A stretch of DNA of 64,000 bases from Stenopsyche tienmushanensis (lineage: Eukaryota > Arthropoda > Insecta > Trichoptera > Stenopsychidae): positions 1,054,001 through 1,118,000 of the forward strand of contig WACJ01000125.1 of the NCBI GenBank assembly GCA_008973525.1, read 5' to 3'. The first letter of the stretch is position 1; each line of letters begins with the position of its first letter. Of this stretch, positions 1 to 12,475 are shown piece after piece. A model generated the notes under the pieces. It ran no database searches, was not told the DNA's origin, and was given only the letters and a program-made list of their open reading frames with translations. Made by a program: the position numbers and the translations under genes.

Positions 1-1538
1 CACTTGGGGTTTTATAGGTGGGCATCGTGGATTCTAACACCCACCCGGACAAAAATGGATCAGAAAAAAAGTTACAGTTGTGGAAAAATGGACTCGTCTT
101 TTATCAGATTTCAGAACTATCTCATTTCATTATAACCATAATCAGTTTCGTTATTTAATCCTTTGCACTCGAAAGGTGATTCTCACTCACCATATGATTT
201 GATGCCGCAACTCGAGACGCATGCAAAATAAACACCGCAAATAGAAATACATAGAGAATTTCATTTTATAAAGTACGCCATATTATTTTTATCTAAACAA
301 AATACGAAAAGAGAGGCCAAGGTCTTTCGGCATTTGAATTAAGTGTTGTAATACGCAAAACAAAAGTTCGAACCCTTGTAAGACTCTCCGCGCTGAGTTG
401 CCGACGCCGGTGCTTCATTATGATCTTAAGGGTTGTTTGCGGTCAAATTTACTGGAAATAATGGTAATGCGACAGTTTGAGAAGCTTTGTCTGTGGAAGG
501 ATCCACGAGCGCAATCAAGACAAAAGGCCAGACGCTGTACAAATTAAATTTGTCAGGACGATCAAAGGGGACGAGTTTGCGGCCGGTTGGTCGCGTGTGA
601 AGACCCATTTGTAGGGCCCCTTCCATACATACATTAGCCCCAGCAAAGTGCCCCAACAAGACCGACGTATTTCGGGGACATTCTGGAGTGTCAAAATTAT
701 GAAGGATTTTCGCGAGATTTTGCGACAAAAAATGAAGAAAAATCTGAGTAGAATATAGTTATATCCTCGTGTAACGATATATTTTATATATATATAGTCT
801 ATCATCTACTTAGTAGACACTTAAATCAGTAGACAATTTAAGTTTATCAGCAATGGAAGTAATTAGACAAAAAAGCTAAAGAAGATTGATGAAGATGATT
901 AACCCATGATAATATTTTCAAGTTATCGATTATTAAAAAGACTTCCAAGAATGCAGATTTTAGATACATTGGATGATTTTGAACGGTTTGCGAATCTGTA
1001 TCGGAATAACCAACAACGATATCACAGACAAGTTTGAGTTACTATTAAGGATAGTTTAGAGATTTGGAAAGCAGTTAGATGATTTAGGCTTTATTGACGA
1101 TGTCATGGGCGTGAGAATGATCGATCTTATCATAAGTTGAGGAGAAAAGATTTTGTTTGAATGATGTGTAGCAGCATATTAACAACGACCTTTCCATCTC
1201 AATCCGTGAGATAAATAACAAGCGAAATTTTTGTGCGGTAGAAGTAAAACTTCTTAGTTCATGGGATAAGTTGATATTATGCATTGATTTATTTGTCATT
1301 TATTATTCCATTTCCATCGGGAATGATTAACTTGGAGATGTAAGCTATGTCTGTATAATATATAATAAAATAGGCTTACTACAGGTATAGTGGTTTTATG
1401 TTGCTTTATGTTTCTATGATGTATGCGACGGAGACGGAGAGAATAAAAAACGATTCTTCTTCTATTTCGTTTCATTTATTATGATATTCAAGCCAATTTA
1501 TCCTACGGCGTCTATAGAAGTATCACTTTAACAAAATA
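1..1538. other. 3'-side intron of the CARP gene, no gene seen
   Basis: AT-rich sequence downstream of the last visible exon of the minus-strand gene. A richer-GC patch at about 420-720 has a minus-strand open frame of 100 codons, but it resembles no family I know and has no convincing splice sites. It may be conserved non-coding DNA or chance. A short AT run lies at about 780-800. I searched the minus strand here for the next expected carbonic anhydrase-related exon (the segment following the LLLQ motif) and did not find it. Confidence 0.4.
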
Positions 1539-1835
1539 TGCACCAAAACGTTCTGATGACCGAAATAAGGCTTTGGATTGAAGAAGATGCCGTAGAAAGA
1601 ATATGCATATTTCAACAAGCGTCTGCGCTAGCATACTTGCCCAAGAAAACTCAATAAGGGTTCAAGGATAACTTTTTTTGGCTATGTTAAACTTAACCCT
1701 CGTATATGGCCTCAGAACACTCTTGACTATTAAGTATGGAACGTAGTTGAAAAAAATACTAATAAGACTGATTATAAAAATAAAGGGAAGCTGAAAAAGA
1801 GAATATGTCCAGTATTTTCAGATTTATTATAAAAT
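1539..1835 (+). pseudogene. Tc1-like transposase C-terminal fragment, decayed
   Basis: Translated pieces in shifting frames read like the C-terminal half of a Tc1-type DDE transposase: MHQNVLMTEIRLWIEE, then FQQASALAYLPKKTQ (normally FQQDGAPAHTAKKTQ), then VWNVVEKNTNKTDYKNK. The catalytic Asp expected after FQQ is replaced. There are in-frame stops after KKTQ and before VWN, and at least two frame changes. No terminal inverted repeats were recognised, so the element boundaries are unknown. It is a relic without function. Confidence 0.7.
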
Positions 1836-2018
1836 GTTCCTATTTCTGCTTTCGAGGTTTTATTGTATTTATGAATATGGGTTCATAACGTAGCTTCCAT
1901 ACGTTCAGCATTACATTTCTTTTGTATTTAGAGTTTTCTGAGAGATATATGAAACACTTATTAAGATACTAATTGATGATCATGCTAAAACATAATTGCG
2001 GAGCAGAATAATATAATA

Positions 2019-2949
2019 TTAGGTTGAATCATAAATAGTTGCCGGCAAAAAAGCCATTATTATTATTCAATTTTACACTTGATGAGTCATTTCTATTGGT
2101 GAATATAGGGTATCATTAAATAGGTATGGGTCCTATCAGTCTTTCGAAAACAGTTAACCGTGTCACGTCTTATGATGTAGTATTATTTAAAAAAATGCAT
2201 TTTCGTCATATAATGCTTTGGGAGTTTAAACAAGGCAACAGTGGTACGGCTACGGCTAAAAAATGCGATATATATGGCGAAGGAGAAGTGAGTGAACGGA
2301 TAGTAAGAAATTGGTTTTAAAAATTTCGCTCGTGAGATGAGATCCTGATAGATGAACCAATGGTGGGTCGCCCTTCTGACTATGATGAAGATATTTTAAA
2401 AGTGTTATTGAAGAGAAATCCAAGTCAATTAACAAGGGAATTTTCAGGACTCTGAAAGCTTGGGAGAAGTTTAGCAAATTTGGTGTGGGTGCCACATAAT
2501 CTTAGTGAAGGCAAGAAAGAAAATCGTATATCTATTGCCATAAGTCTCCTCTCACGGCAAAAAATTGAACCATTTTTAAATAGAATAATTACTGGACTAC
2601 ACGGTAATGTAAAACCACATACCGCAAAGTTGATGCAGTAAAAGTTCTGGAACTTGAGTGGTCTGTCTTATCATATCCCCTATATTCCCCGGATCTTGCC
2701 CCAATCGACTAACACCTATTTTGTTATTTGCAGAATTTTTTGAATGAGAAAAATATGGGGAAGAGAATCACACTATCGAAAATTTTTTTTCACCTAAACC
2801 TGTTAAATTTTATTAAGAGGATATTAATAAATTACCAGTAAAATGGGAAAAAGTTATCACTAATGATGGTGAATATGTAATAGAGTAATATTGTTTAAAG
2901 CTAAATAAATGTTTTAAAAAAATCGGAATGTATTTATGACTCAACCTGA
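2019..2949 (+). mobile_element. mariner element A, degenerate, with TIRs and TA target sites
   Basis: The left end reads TTAGGTTGAATCATAAATA and the right end, read on the minus strand, TCAGGTTGAGTCATAAATA. TA dinucleotides flank both ends (2017-2018 and 2950-2951), as expected for Tc1/mariner insertion. At about 0.93 kb it is shorter than a standard 1.3 kb mariner, so internal sequence has been lost. It encodes the broken transposase annotated inside it. Intronic, on the strand opposite the host gene. Confidence 0.85.
2195..2888 (+). pseudogene. mariner transposase pseudogene (element A)
   Basis: Starts at an ATG followed by HFRHIMLWEFKQGNSGTATA and CDIYGEGEVSERIVRNWF, the N-terminal helix-turn-helix region of mariner transposases. 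A stop follows directly. Later pieces are DEPMVGRPSDYDEDILK, NPSQLT, WVPHNLSEGKKENRISIA and SLLSRQKIEPFLNRIITG, then a C-terminal block ending NDGEYVIE and a stop at 2886-2888. The stretch holding the central catalytic Asp region is largely deleted, and several stops and shifts are present. Non-functional. Confidence 0.85.
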
Positions 2950-3661
2950 TACTAGTGCTATAGTAATATGATATGCTGTTCATGTTATTGAGTTAATAAA
3001 TATGAAAATTGAAAGCGAAATAGAGAAGGGACAAATACGGCCATCCCATGGGGTCGTATATGAAAAATGCAAAAATAGAACTCGCCTCTTCGCTTCTCAT
3101 AATTCTTGAGCAGACAACAGACGGATGAAAAACGAAAACAAAAACAAAATTGGTACTATCATGTTAATGCTATGTGACGGCTGAGCTCCATAACTCGATT
3201 AAAAATGCAATTTTATCTCTACGCTGTTGCTTTGTGACTTTGTCAGCTTCCCATATTCATCAATTATAAAATATAGAATAAATACATGCAGAGCTGGTGA
3301 ACAAACATGCCGGAAAGTTCTGTAAAACAGATGAAAAAGTTGTCAGATTACACGTTTAAAATATTTTCAGTTGAAGAATTATTACCGAGTTGTAAATAAA
3401 TTTATTTAAAAACACTAAATATATATTTCTTTAATAAAAAAACGATGACAAATCACAAAGATATACCGAATAAAATTCTGAAATTTCAGTAAATCATCTA
3501 CATTGATTATAGTATTGACCAACAATGGGAAAAATCGAAATTGATCAAACACATCTACAGCCAACTTATTAATAGTTTTTTGTTAGAGAAATTAATTCAA
3601 AAAAGCTCCCGGTTCAAGTTCATATAAATATAAATCCAATCTTGTATTTTGCATGTATATA

Positions 3662-4440
3662 CGAGGCATATCCTGAAAGTAAGTGTACTGTGACAATAAC
3701 GGGCAGTGGTTTTTCGTTTTGTAAGGGTTGGTCATACTTAGTGGTAAAGGAAGATTTATTGATATAGTGAGCATAGTAAGAATACTAAAGTACGTAAATT
3801 CACGTTGTAGTGTCTAGTTGCGTAAAAGATGTCGGTAAGAAATCCCTCCAAGTACAAGCAGGTGGTGAGGATTTTCTGAGCTTTATTGTAACTGGAGACA
3901 AAAAGTGGGTGAATCATTACACGTTTAACCACAATTTCAGGTAAAAAAATCATGGCAGTGCTTTGGGATCGAAAAGGCATAATTTTGATCAAACTTCTAC
4001 TTCAGAGAGAGACATGCAATGATATGCAAAATAATGATATTGTTAGACCCAAAAAAAAAATTCAAAAGAAGCATTCAAAACAAAAGGAGGGGGATGTTAA
4101 CGAGAGGAGTGTGCTTGTTACACGACAACGCCCGTCCTCACACATCCTCAGCCACCAAGGTGCTTTTGGACTTATTTGGTTGGGATGTTTTGGATCACTT
4201 TCCCGTATTCTCCTGACTTAGCGTCTTTAGATGATCCATCTTTTTACCTCTCTGAAAACATACATTGGTGGAATTAGTTTTTCAAGCGATGAGCAGTTGC
4301 ATAAAGAGGTTTTGAAGTGAGGAAAAAAGCTAGCGGGAGAGTTCTTCAATGAGATGGTAACTATGTAGAAAAATAGTCAACAAATGTATCTACAATATAT
4401 TGTAATATTTTTTCAAAGCTATTATTTAATTATTAAGTAC
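3662..4440 (+). mobile_element. mariner element B, copy 1 (decayed)
   Basis: The left end is CGAGGCATATCCTGAAAGTA next to a TA (3660-3661), shared with copies at 29608 and 57065. The body encodes broken transposase: FIVTGDKKWVNHYTFN, then HDNARPHTSSATKVLLDLF (catalytic Asp of HDNARPH kept), then YSPDLAS with the following region altered. The conserved N-terminal DNA-binding half is missing, as in the other two copies. The right terminal repeat could not be recognised, so the end coordinate is approximate. Confidence 0.8.
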
Positions 4441-4449
4441 TAGTAAGTA

Positions 4450-7400
4450 TCAATGCATATTACCAATGTTTTAATTGATAATTTTTCAAAATTAATTATG
4501 GCCCTGGATATGAAACAGTCGAACTGGATATAAACTTCAAATTCCATTGGCTCCTTGGGAGAAATTCAAAACTATCTATATCAAACAAATTAATAGCTTA
4601 TAAATGAATAATTAAGCCAATATGAACCCATGGTGCTCATCTTAAGCAACCAATACAATAAGAGAGTATTGAGCAATATAGCGTCGTATTATCTGTTTGG
4701 GCGTGCTAATAAAAAATATATTGAGGAAGAAATTTAAAAAAATATTATATAAATGTATGTAAAGGCTAGTTGATATAAATGTATCGCATCGAAGACAAAA
4801 ATTCGTATGTGAGTGGCTCATAAGAAATAAATTGGGCAGTTTTGAAGCTACAGAGATTTGCTCAGTTTGCATGCCTTATCACCCGCCTAAAGTGTGTTAA
4901 CTTATTCATTCGAACTGGAAAAATTTGACACTGCATGATAGAAGATAAACCATAAATATATATGTTCGCTGGTTATAATGGTAAACTAGTAGCGGTGGAG
5001 AAAAAAAAAGATTCGTTGATCCGTTGAAACAGGAGTAACGAATTTGTGCAATTTTCACATCTATGTTCAATTTAAGATGAAAATTCATGGAAGCTCTTTG
5101 TACATCGACCGAAAGGTTGTCAGTGCCTGTCATCCTATTCAGGACTAGAGCTATTACCCTTGACGACCGGTATGCTAGTGATTTGCGAATCGCCCGGCCT
5201 ATTATGGTTATGGCGCATTGAAGGGATGGGAAGGAGTGTCAAAGGCCATTTACTATCCACCGTCAATATCCATCAGGATATTCCTTTATGGCGAATTGAT
5301 AAATTTGGCACACAAATATGTGAATATAAAAATATTTCGGTTCTGTTCAAAGAGATTCGATCAGCAATATTTGTTCTCCCAATTTCGCAGACTTTTGAGA
5401 AAGAGGGATTTTTTTCCGCAATTTGGATATGATTCTTAAGCTTTATAGTAAGAGTCCGAGCTCTTGATTATTTGCATATTGTAAGTATCGGCGAAGAATC
5501 TTCTTCGTTTGCTTTCTCATATTTAAACATTGAAGTACATAAGATCTTAGTCGACTCTAAGCTAGAAATTTAAAGATCATTATCGATATTGGCATTGATG
5601 CAGTGGTCAATATTAGCATTTATTATAATCTCAACAGTCCTCAAATATAATACATTGACTATTTTATTTCAATATGTAAATTAATTTGTGTTTTTAAATG
5701 GTATGATGCATATAATTTTTAGCTAAAATAATCCATTATCGTATGGTTATACGTTTTAAATTAACAATATCTATAAATGTTGTAAATTGAAATGTTTTTT
5801 TAAATACATTCAAAGATCTTTATTATTTCAAACTCAAGCTATTATAACCTTTAAAAAATGTTTCACATCATAAAAGATATATTGCTTATTTAATGTTATA
5901 AGTTGTGATGTTTAAAAAGGTTGTTCCGAGAACGGTAGATTGAGATTTTGCTATATTTGGTACTTTGTCTTGCATATTTTAAAAGGCACGTCTCTCCAAG
6001 ATCTATCCATTGTTAATCATTTTGAAAGAAATTCTAAAAATATTACATACTTCTTCATCTATTAGGTGTTTATTTAAGGTCTGCTATTTTTGTGTTCATT
6101 GTATGCTATCTATATAAGATATATAGCTTGTTAGCAAAAAAAATGTGTGGATATTATATTAATGAGCGTCATTATTTTTGGAAGGATTATCTGTACTATT
6201 TGCTGAGATAATGTATGCAATAACAAGATCAATGTTTTATAAAAATATTTTTGATCTAAAAAAGGGAAGACTCTTTTATATTATCTGAGCTCTCCATTAG
6301 TATATAAGATGTACGCGGTTGATATATTCCATATCAAATTTGCGATCAGCTTTGACCAAAGCCTAGCGTACAATAGATCGCATCGATGTGATTGTGTGGT
6401 TTTCAGTTGCATTGACTATACTGTTTACACCCAAGGATTCCCATATGGATTAGGCTAAATAAATGATCATAGGCATAGAACTGACAGCTGTCAACCGATG
6501 AATAATGGCGCGAATATCCTTTTGACGATTGTTCATTCGAGGAAAAACCTGGCGAGATCAAAGTGTCATTTGTTTCTCCGCATATGGGGAGGCCTGACAC
6601 TTTGATTCGCAATATAAAACCTAGGTATTTGTGCATTCATAGGGAAAGGAGTAGAACAAGACGATCCTAGAATGATCTCATTGTCAGGAGCACTCGACGA
6701 GAGCATGATTAATTATGTCCTGGATTTTAATGAATCGATCGTATAATCACTCACAATAAGCTGTGTAAATTTAATTATATCTAAGTCGCATTAAGCAGCG
6801 CCTTTGTTGATTTCCAGGGTAAGTAGCAATCAGAGTACTTCATATATCCTTGTATGGTTTCGCCTTTGGCGCTCCCTGCAATCAATAATTCAGTCAAAGT
6901 TATCATTTGATATCCTGATAAATGGATCATGTTTGAAGGTTGACGGATTGAAATACTCATGGAGCCATCGCAGGGTGTATCATTAACATTAAGCCATCTA
7001 ATTGTCTAACCCTAAATGGATCAGTTCAAATAGAGCGAAAGTTGTCAATAAAGGCTTTGTCATAGCGATTGAAAACACTATTGGAATAAAATTAGAGGGA
7101 TTCCAATAGCTACGATGCAATTATATATGTATATCTTATGAAAATTTGAATACTTACGTCTGACACTATACTACTGCTTTGAGTGCATTGTGTGATCAGA
7201 ATTAAGCTAACAAAGAGAACTAGTTTTTTCGCTCAAAACAATTGTACTGTATCCATTTTTAATTGTAAATTACATTTTCTGTAAAAATCTATCGATTCCA
7301 TATGTTCTTGTGCGGTTAACGACAATCCACGGAAAATGCAGATCGCTCCAGATTTATTTAATTGTTCCATAATGTGAGAATATTATAACATTTTATCTGA

Positions 7401-10400
7401 GTATCCAATCACTGTTTTAATTTATGTTTACTCTTTGTGTGTATCTATAACCTTTTATTACTTATTTCGATTGCCTTTTTTCTCTTGTCGAATACAACAC
7501 TAAATAATTACTTAAATGTTCTTCATTGGTACCAGACATGACATTGCTTATAAATAACCATAAAATAATTAGCAACAATAAATAATCTTCACTCTTTTTT
7601 AAATGGTAACAAAAAACCTGTTTTCTAAACCATATCTTGATACAAACTAAATGTATGGAAGAAAGTTTCAAAATTTTGAATACTTACCGGTCCTAAACTC
7701 ATATGAAAAGCTCAAAAATAAATATTTTTAGAATGTAATTGTTTAAGTCCATGACTTTATTAAATGGACTGCTGAGATCGCGCATTATTAGTCATAAGTA
7801 TGATTTTTAATATTATTATATCAGAGATCAAATCTAAAAAATTTCTAGAGTTGTTATAAATTGATATTCTTCTTCTTCAAGAACAGTCATAATATTGATA
7901 ACAATATCATCTTGCAATTTATGGATCAAACAATCACAATACAAATAACTATTCGGATTTTATTTGACAATTTTGCATTTTGCAAAATATGGACAAAGGA
8001 TATGCTTCAAAGCTAATTTTTGGTATGCATACCGATACATCGATCTAATCTGTCTATAGAAATTGTTTCGTGAAAATCCAAAACCAATCATAACATAATT
8101 TTGTTTCGAAGTTTCAGACTAGTGTGCAAATACACTGTTGTATTGACACAAATTATGCGCCCTAGGAGGATGGAAATTATGAAAATCAATAATAGGGTAA
8201 TGCTGTTAAGCTGTTGGAACGATGTATCGAAAGATGGACTACCCCTGGGGCCAAATGGGGCGCTAAGCAGACAAGTCTGCTCATACAGAAAATTAATCTC
8301 AAATTGTTATAGCTGCTAAAATTTATCCGGTTAATGGTTGAGATTGGATGGTAAATAGGTTTTTTAATATTTAATCCACGATTTTAGATAATCGTCGGCA
8401 GAATTTTAGCGTCATGAATATTTTGCATTATGTAAAATTTATTGTATATAATGTAATACTTTATGAATAGCTATGAATGTAAGGATATCCGTAGCTGTTG
8501 AGTTATATCAGCTTATACATATGTAATTATGTTAATATCTTTTATTAATATAAATTAATTAATCATAATATAGTTATAAGCACAGTATTCATTTTGAGTA
8601 CCTAAATTTTGGACTAAAATTGGCTTTATTTATGCTTGATTTTATTAAGATGGAATTGAAATATTGCAAAATTTAACACGAATAAATATGAAATATTGAA
8701 CGTCATTGGGTTTTAAATAAATTTCAACTTCATTGCTGAAAGTTTTCATTAAATTTTCCTCAGATTTGATTTGAATCTTCAGCTTTATACGAAGAATTTA
8801 GATATTAATTAATTACACGAATACCCCGTATTTTGCATTGAATATATCGATTTAATATGCTTCGGTATTTTAAATATTTATCTATCCTTATTGCATCTTG
8901 CAATATTGTGTAGTTAGCTATAATAGATTTAATAAGTAGATTGTATGGCATGGTATATAGTATGCACTTTGTAATTTCGATGATACGCTGTCAGAATAGA
9001 GTATGGGGTAGATGCTTATGTGTATTCAAAATTAATTAATTACTTTGACGCTTCGGCTAATAATATATTAATATTGCGATATTAATTTTGCCATGCTATG
9101 CTAGTGTCGAAATAAAAATATTTTTTGATTTTGCAGGATGCAAAATATGTTCGGGCTGAATTCCATCAAAAAACGTATGGATTCACTTTGATCGCGCCAC
9201 TTTGGTAGGAGTTAATAGTTATTCTGTCGAAAAATAAAATGATCTTTTATTGAAATTTTGCAAGCTTCGGCAGGGGGTCAGGGATCTTTTTTAATTAATA
9301 AAAAGCCCCCTCATGTAAAACGCGACGAGCGACCATCGGGTACACTTGGCGCTCGCGTGATTTGCACATAGCTGGGAGTGGCGGAGCTTTTATCGCTGGT
9401 TTGAGACCTCCTCTGACCGCACTATTTGGGAGGCACCATGTGTACATTAATTATTATTTGCATACGAAAATATTTATAGACTCCCGAAATTGACGATAAA
9501 TTCGAAAATATAAAATTATCCATTAGCTGCTAGCTCTATATACTATCGCCAATCAATAAGTGAGGGAGGTCAAAATTTAAGCTCCAACGAGAGTTTACAT
9601 ATTAATTTTAGAGTATTATTAGAAAAAGTTAAGTAAAGGCTTCAAAATACCAATCAATTTGATTAAATCAATGTTGATTACAATTTATTAATTAACTATA
9701 TTATATTTAATATAAAAGCTATAAAAGCGAAACCAATGTAAAAATGCGCATTTTATAAAACGTTTACAAAAAAATATTGCAATTATTGAAAAGAATTCAC
9801 CGTGTAAAATTAGTTTAGTCCAAAATTTACTACGTCGACTAGTAACATTGATGATGAAAAATTCTCTCGAATGAAAAACTCATTGAATACTATGTTTTGT
9901 GGAACGATTAAATTTGAATATAGCTATTATATGTTATGTTGGTAATTATGACTGCATTTACGTATATTGACGGAGCTGCTGCTGATTTTTGACTGAAATT
10001 AAACTATAATAAAACTAAATATTTAATGGTATCCATGGTAAATGCTAGAGGTTTAACCTTCGTCAGTATCAATGGTTATAATGTTAAAAAGGTTTAGTAA
10101 TTAAAAAAAAAACCGAGATTCATCTTCATAGCAAGAAACATAAATAACTAAAAAAAAATCAAAATCCAATATAAAAACTGGTGCTATTAATATTGGGAAA
10201 CAAATTACTATATCTTTCCGAGATTAAAACTCAGGAATCATGAGGCCTAATTTGGAGGTCATGGACATGCATGACAAAGCATTAATCCACGATTGGATAA
10301 TATCTTTCTTATATATAAGATTGACAAAACGCCATTCGTCTGGGTTTGGACAATTGGATGAAAGAGGTTTCTTACAAGATTGTACGAGTCATATAAATCA

Positions 10401-10845
10401 AAATCCAATCAATCAATCATACAATTGATGGAGGTTTATAAACTCCAAAAACGATGTCTTTTTTACTTAACAGACATTAAATGATACTTTTTTGACATCT
10501 ATATTACTTAATTAACATCCACAATCGAACATATTTCTCTGATCAATAAGCAATGTGATACTTTTGCATACGTTTCAAAATCGATCGTTAGAAAAATATT
10601 GAAATCGCTTGATAAAATAATTTATTTTAATGCTTTTTTCATACCGTTGACTATTTTACAAAAAAGGACAAATTGTGTAAAAAGCCTGCGTATTTTAAAG
10701 CATTAAATTACTTTGTTATGACCTGTTCCGTATAATAATATATGTTCATGAACATGGCATGCTTTTCGTATTTTCTTATTAAATGAAATCTGCTAATGCA
10801 GTAAAGTGCATACTTACAAGAGTGCTCATATGGCTGTCGGGTCTA
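4450..10845. other. AT-rich intron, no gene recognised
   Basis: About 6.4 kb of AT-rich DNA. Short open frames occur on both strands, none with family resemblance. Somewhat richer-GC patches lie at about 5100-5300, 6380-6660 and 9250-9440. These could be conserved non-coding DNA, but nothing in the sequence alone proves it. Confidence 0.4.
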
Positions 10846-10901
10846 TTGGGCTTAACCCTTTGGGAACAAGGGTTTGGACTTAACCCTTTGGGAACAAGGA
10901 T
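10846..10901. repeat. two-copy 28-bp tandem repeat
   Basis: Two adjacent 28-bp units (10846-10873 and 10874-10901) differ at only two positions. Each contains CTTAACCCTTTGGGAACAAG. The embedded TTAACCCTTTG resembles the flank and start of piggyBac-type termini, so a duplicated transposon end is possible, but no matching inverted end was found nearby. Confidence 0.8.
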
Positions 10902-11991
10902 GGTCATGTGTGATGATAAATATATATACTAACACATCTACTTTTTGAATGTCGATTTTTTCATTATATAAATATATATTACGAGCTGCGAATACAAAAG
11001 CATAAAAAAAATATTTATGGTTGTATTTTTCGATCGAAATCATTTCATGAAAATGAACTTATTTTTGGATATTCGACTTTTTTCACTTTTCCATTTTCTT
11101 AAAAACGAGATGAAATTCAATGAACATGACGTTAAAAATATTTTTTTTACTTTCTGACTCAGTGAACAAATCACTAAAGGATTTAAAATTTGAAATTATT
11201 AGTGATAAAGAAAAATATTTTTTTTATTAAAATTATTTGATGTTTTTCTGCCAATTGAAATTGCAACAAAGAAAAGCAAAAAGAAAAAAAGTAAAACTAT
11301 GTTACTGTGTATCAAAAACGCGAATGCAAGAAGAAAGAAATGTAGCACTAGTCAAAAATTATGCTGTGTTTTTGTGAAAATTTTACCCTAAGTCCGTACG
11401 TAATTTTATTTCGTTAAAGAGGAGATCTTTGCATTGGCATCCTAGACATTGATTAGACGTTTTAATGATATTTTAAAAGAAATCAATAAGTCATCAAACA
11501 TATCTGATTTAGATGTACAGATATTAAACAACAAAATAGAAGTAATAGAATCAGAAACCTTACAGATTTTTTTTTTTCGACAGTAGGCTCAATAAAAACG
11601 AAATTCGTTCAAGTTTAAAAGTAAAAACGTTCAATACCTTCTTGTTTTTAAAATATATATTTTTGAAATGTAAATAAAATTCTAATCTTTTTGATTTTGT
11701 TTGACCTCAAAAATTCACCCTCTTGTTTACGAAAAAACGCGTTGCGCAACAGTGGTTTGCGTCTGTTAGTAGCCTATATATATATTATTAGATCTGATTT
11801 TATTACAAACAATATGTACATTAGGGTGGTCCTTATTTTTCGATTTTTAAAAAATTGGGCGGTCACCCCGTCATATGATTATCTGCCCTAAAAAAATGAA
11901 TACATTTTTTTCAATTAAAAAAAAAGGTTTTAGAGGTTTAGTGAGTCTAGGGAAGCTAGTGAGTCTAGTGATTTTTTTATTAAAAGTAAGT
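10902..11991. other. AT-rich intron, nothing recognised
   Basis: Low-complexity AT-rich DNA with poly-A and poly-T runs. No coding signal or paired repeats were seen. Confidence 0.4.
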
Positions 11992-12475
11992 GTGTCGATC
12001 GGATGGTCCGTCTAGTGCTCCTGATATACAAATGCTTAAAAGATTTAAGAAAAACTGGGACAAAATTGATCAAAGTGATCATAAAACAGTAATTTATAAT
12101 ACCACGTCTTCAAAAATCATAGAAAATGTTACTGCTGACAGAATTAATTTGCTCAAAACAACTTCAAGCATATCAACCTCGAGATGACTAAAATAGTTAC
12201 TGAATCTTTATATCATTTTTCCATCATTTACTTGGGAGGAGTTCCTGAAAAAGGAGTTTACTTAAGGAGCCTTACTGGTCTTCACTGTGCTAAATGGATG
12301 GTTAAAGCTAAGTGTTATTTGATTTTTTTTATTTAAACATCAGTTTAAGCTGACGAAAAATGAAATGAAAGTAATGAAAGATATTTGTCTTTTCACAGTC
12401 GTAACATATATAAAATACAGGTTTTAAGCGCCTGTCGGATATTCAACACCAAAAAATGACTTAAAATTATAAAAC
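11992..12475 (+). pseudogene. fragment of unassigned repeat-encoded protein, copy 1
   Basis: Reads in pieces, with one long frame followed by shifts: SSAPDIQMLKRFKKNWDKID, YNTTSSKIIENVTADRIN, then in another frame LQAYQPRDD, FLGGVPEKGVYLRSL and LHCAKWMVKAK, then QFKLTKNEMKVMKDICLF and PKNDLKL. About 350 bp are paralogous to 33300-33607 in this window. I recognise it from memory only as a recurring uncharacterised protein in repeat-rich invertebrate genomes. The motif order (NTG, CRHH, PRDD, RWMAK) across copies suggests a transposase, but no superfamily is assigned. Broken by stops and shifts. Confidence 0.65.
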
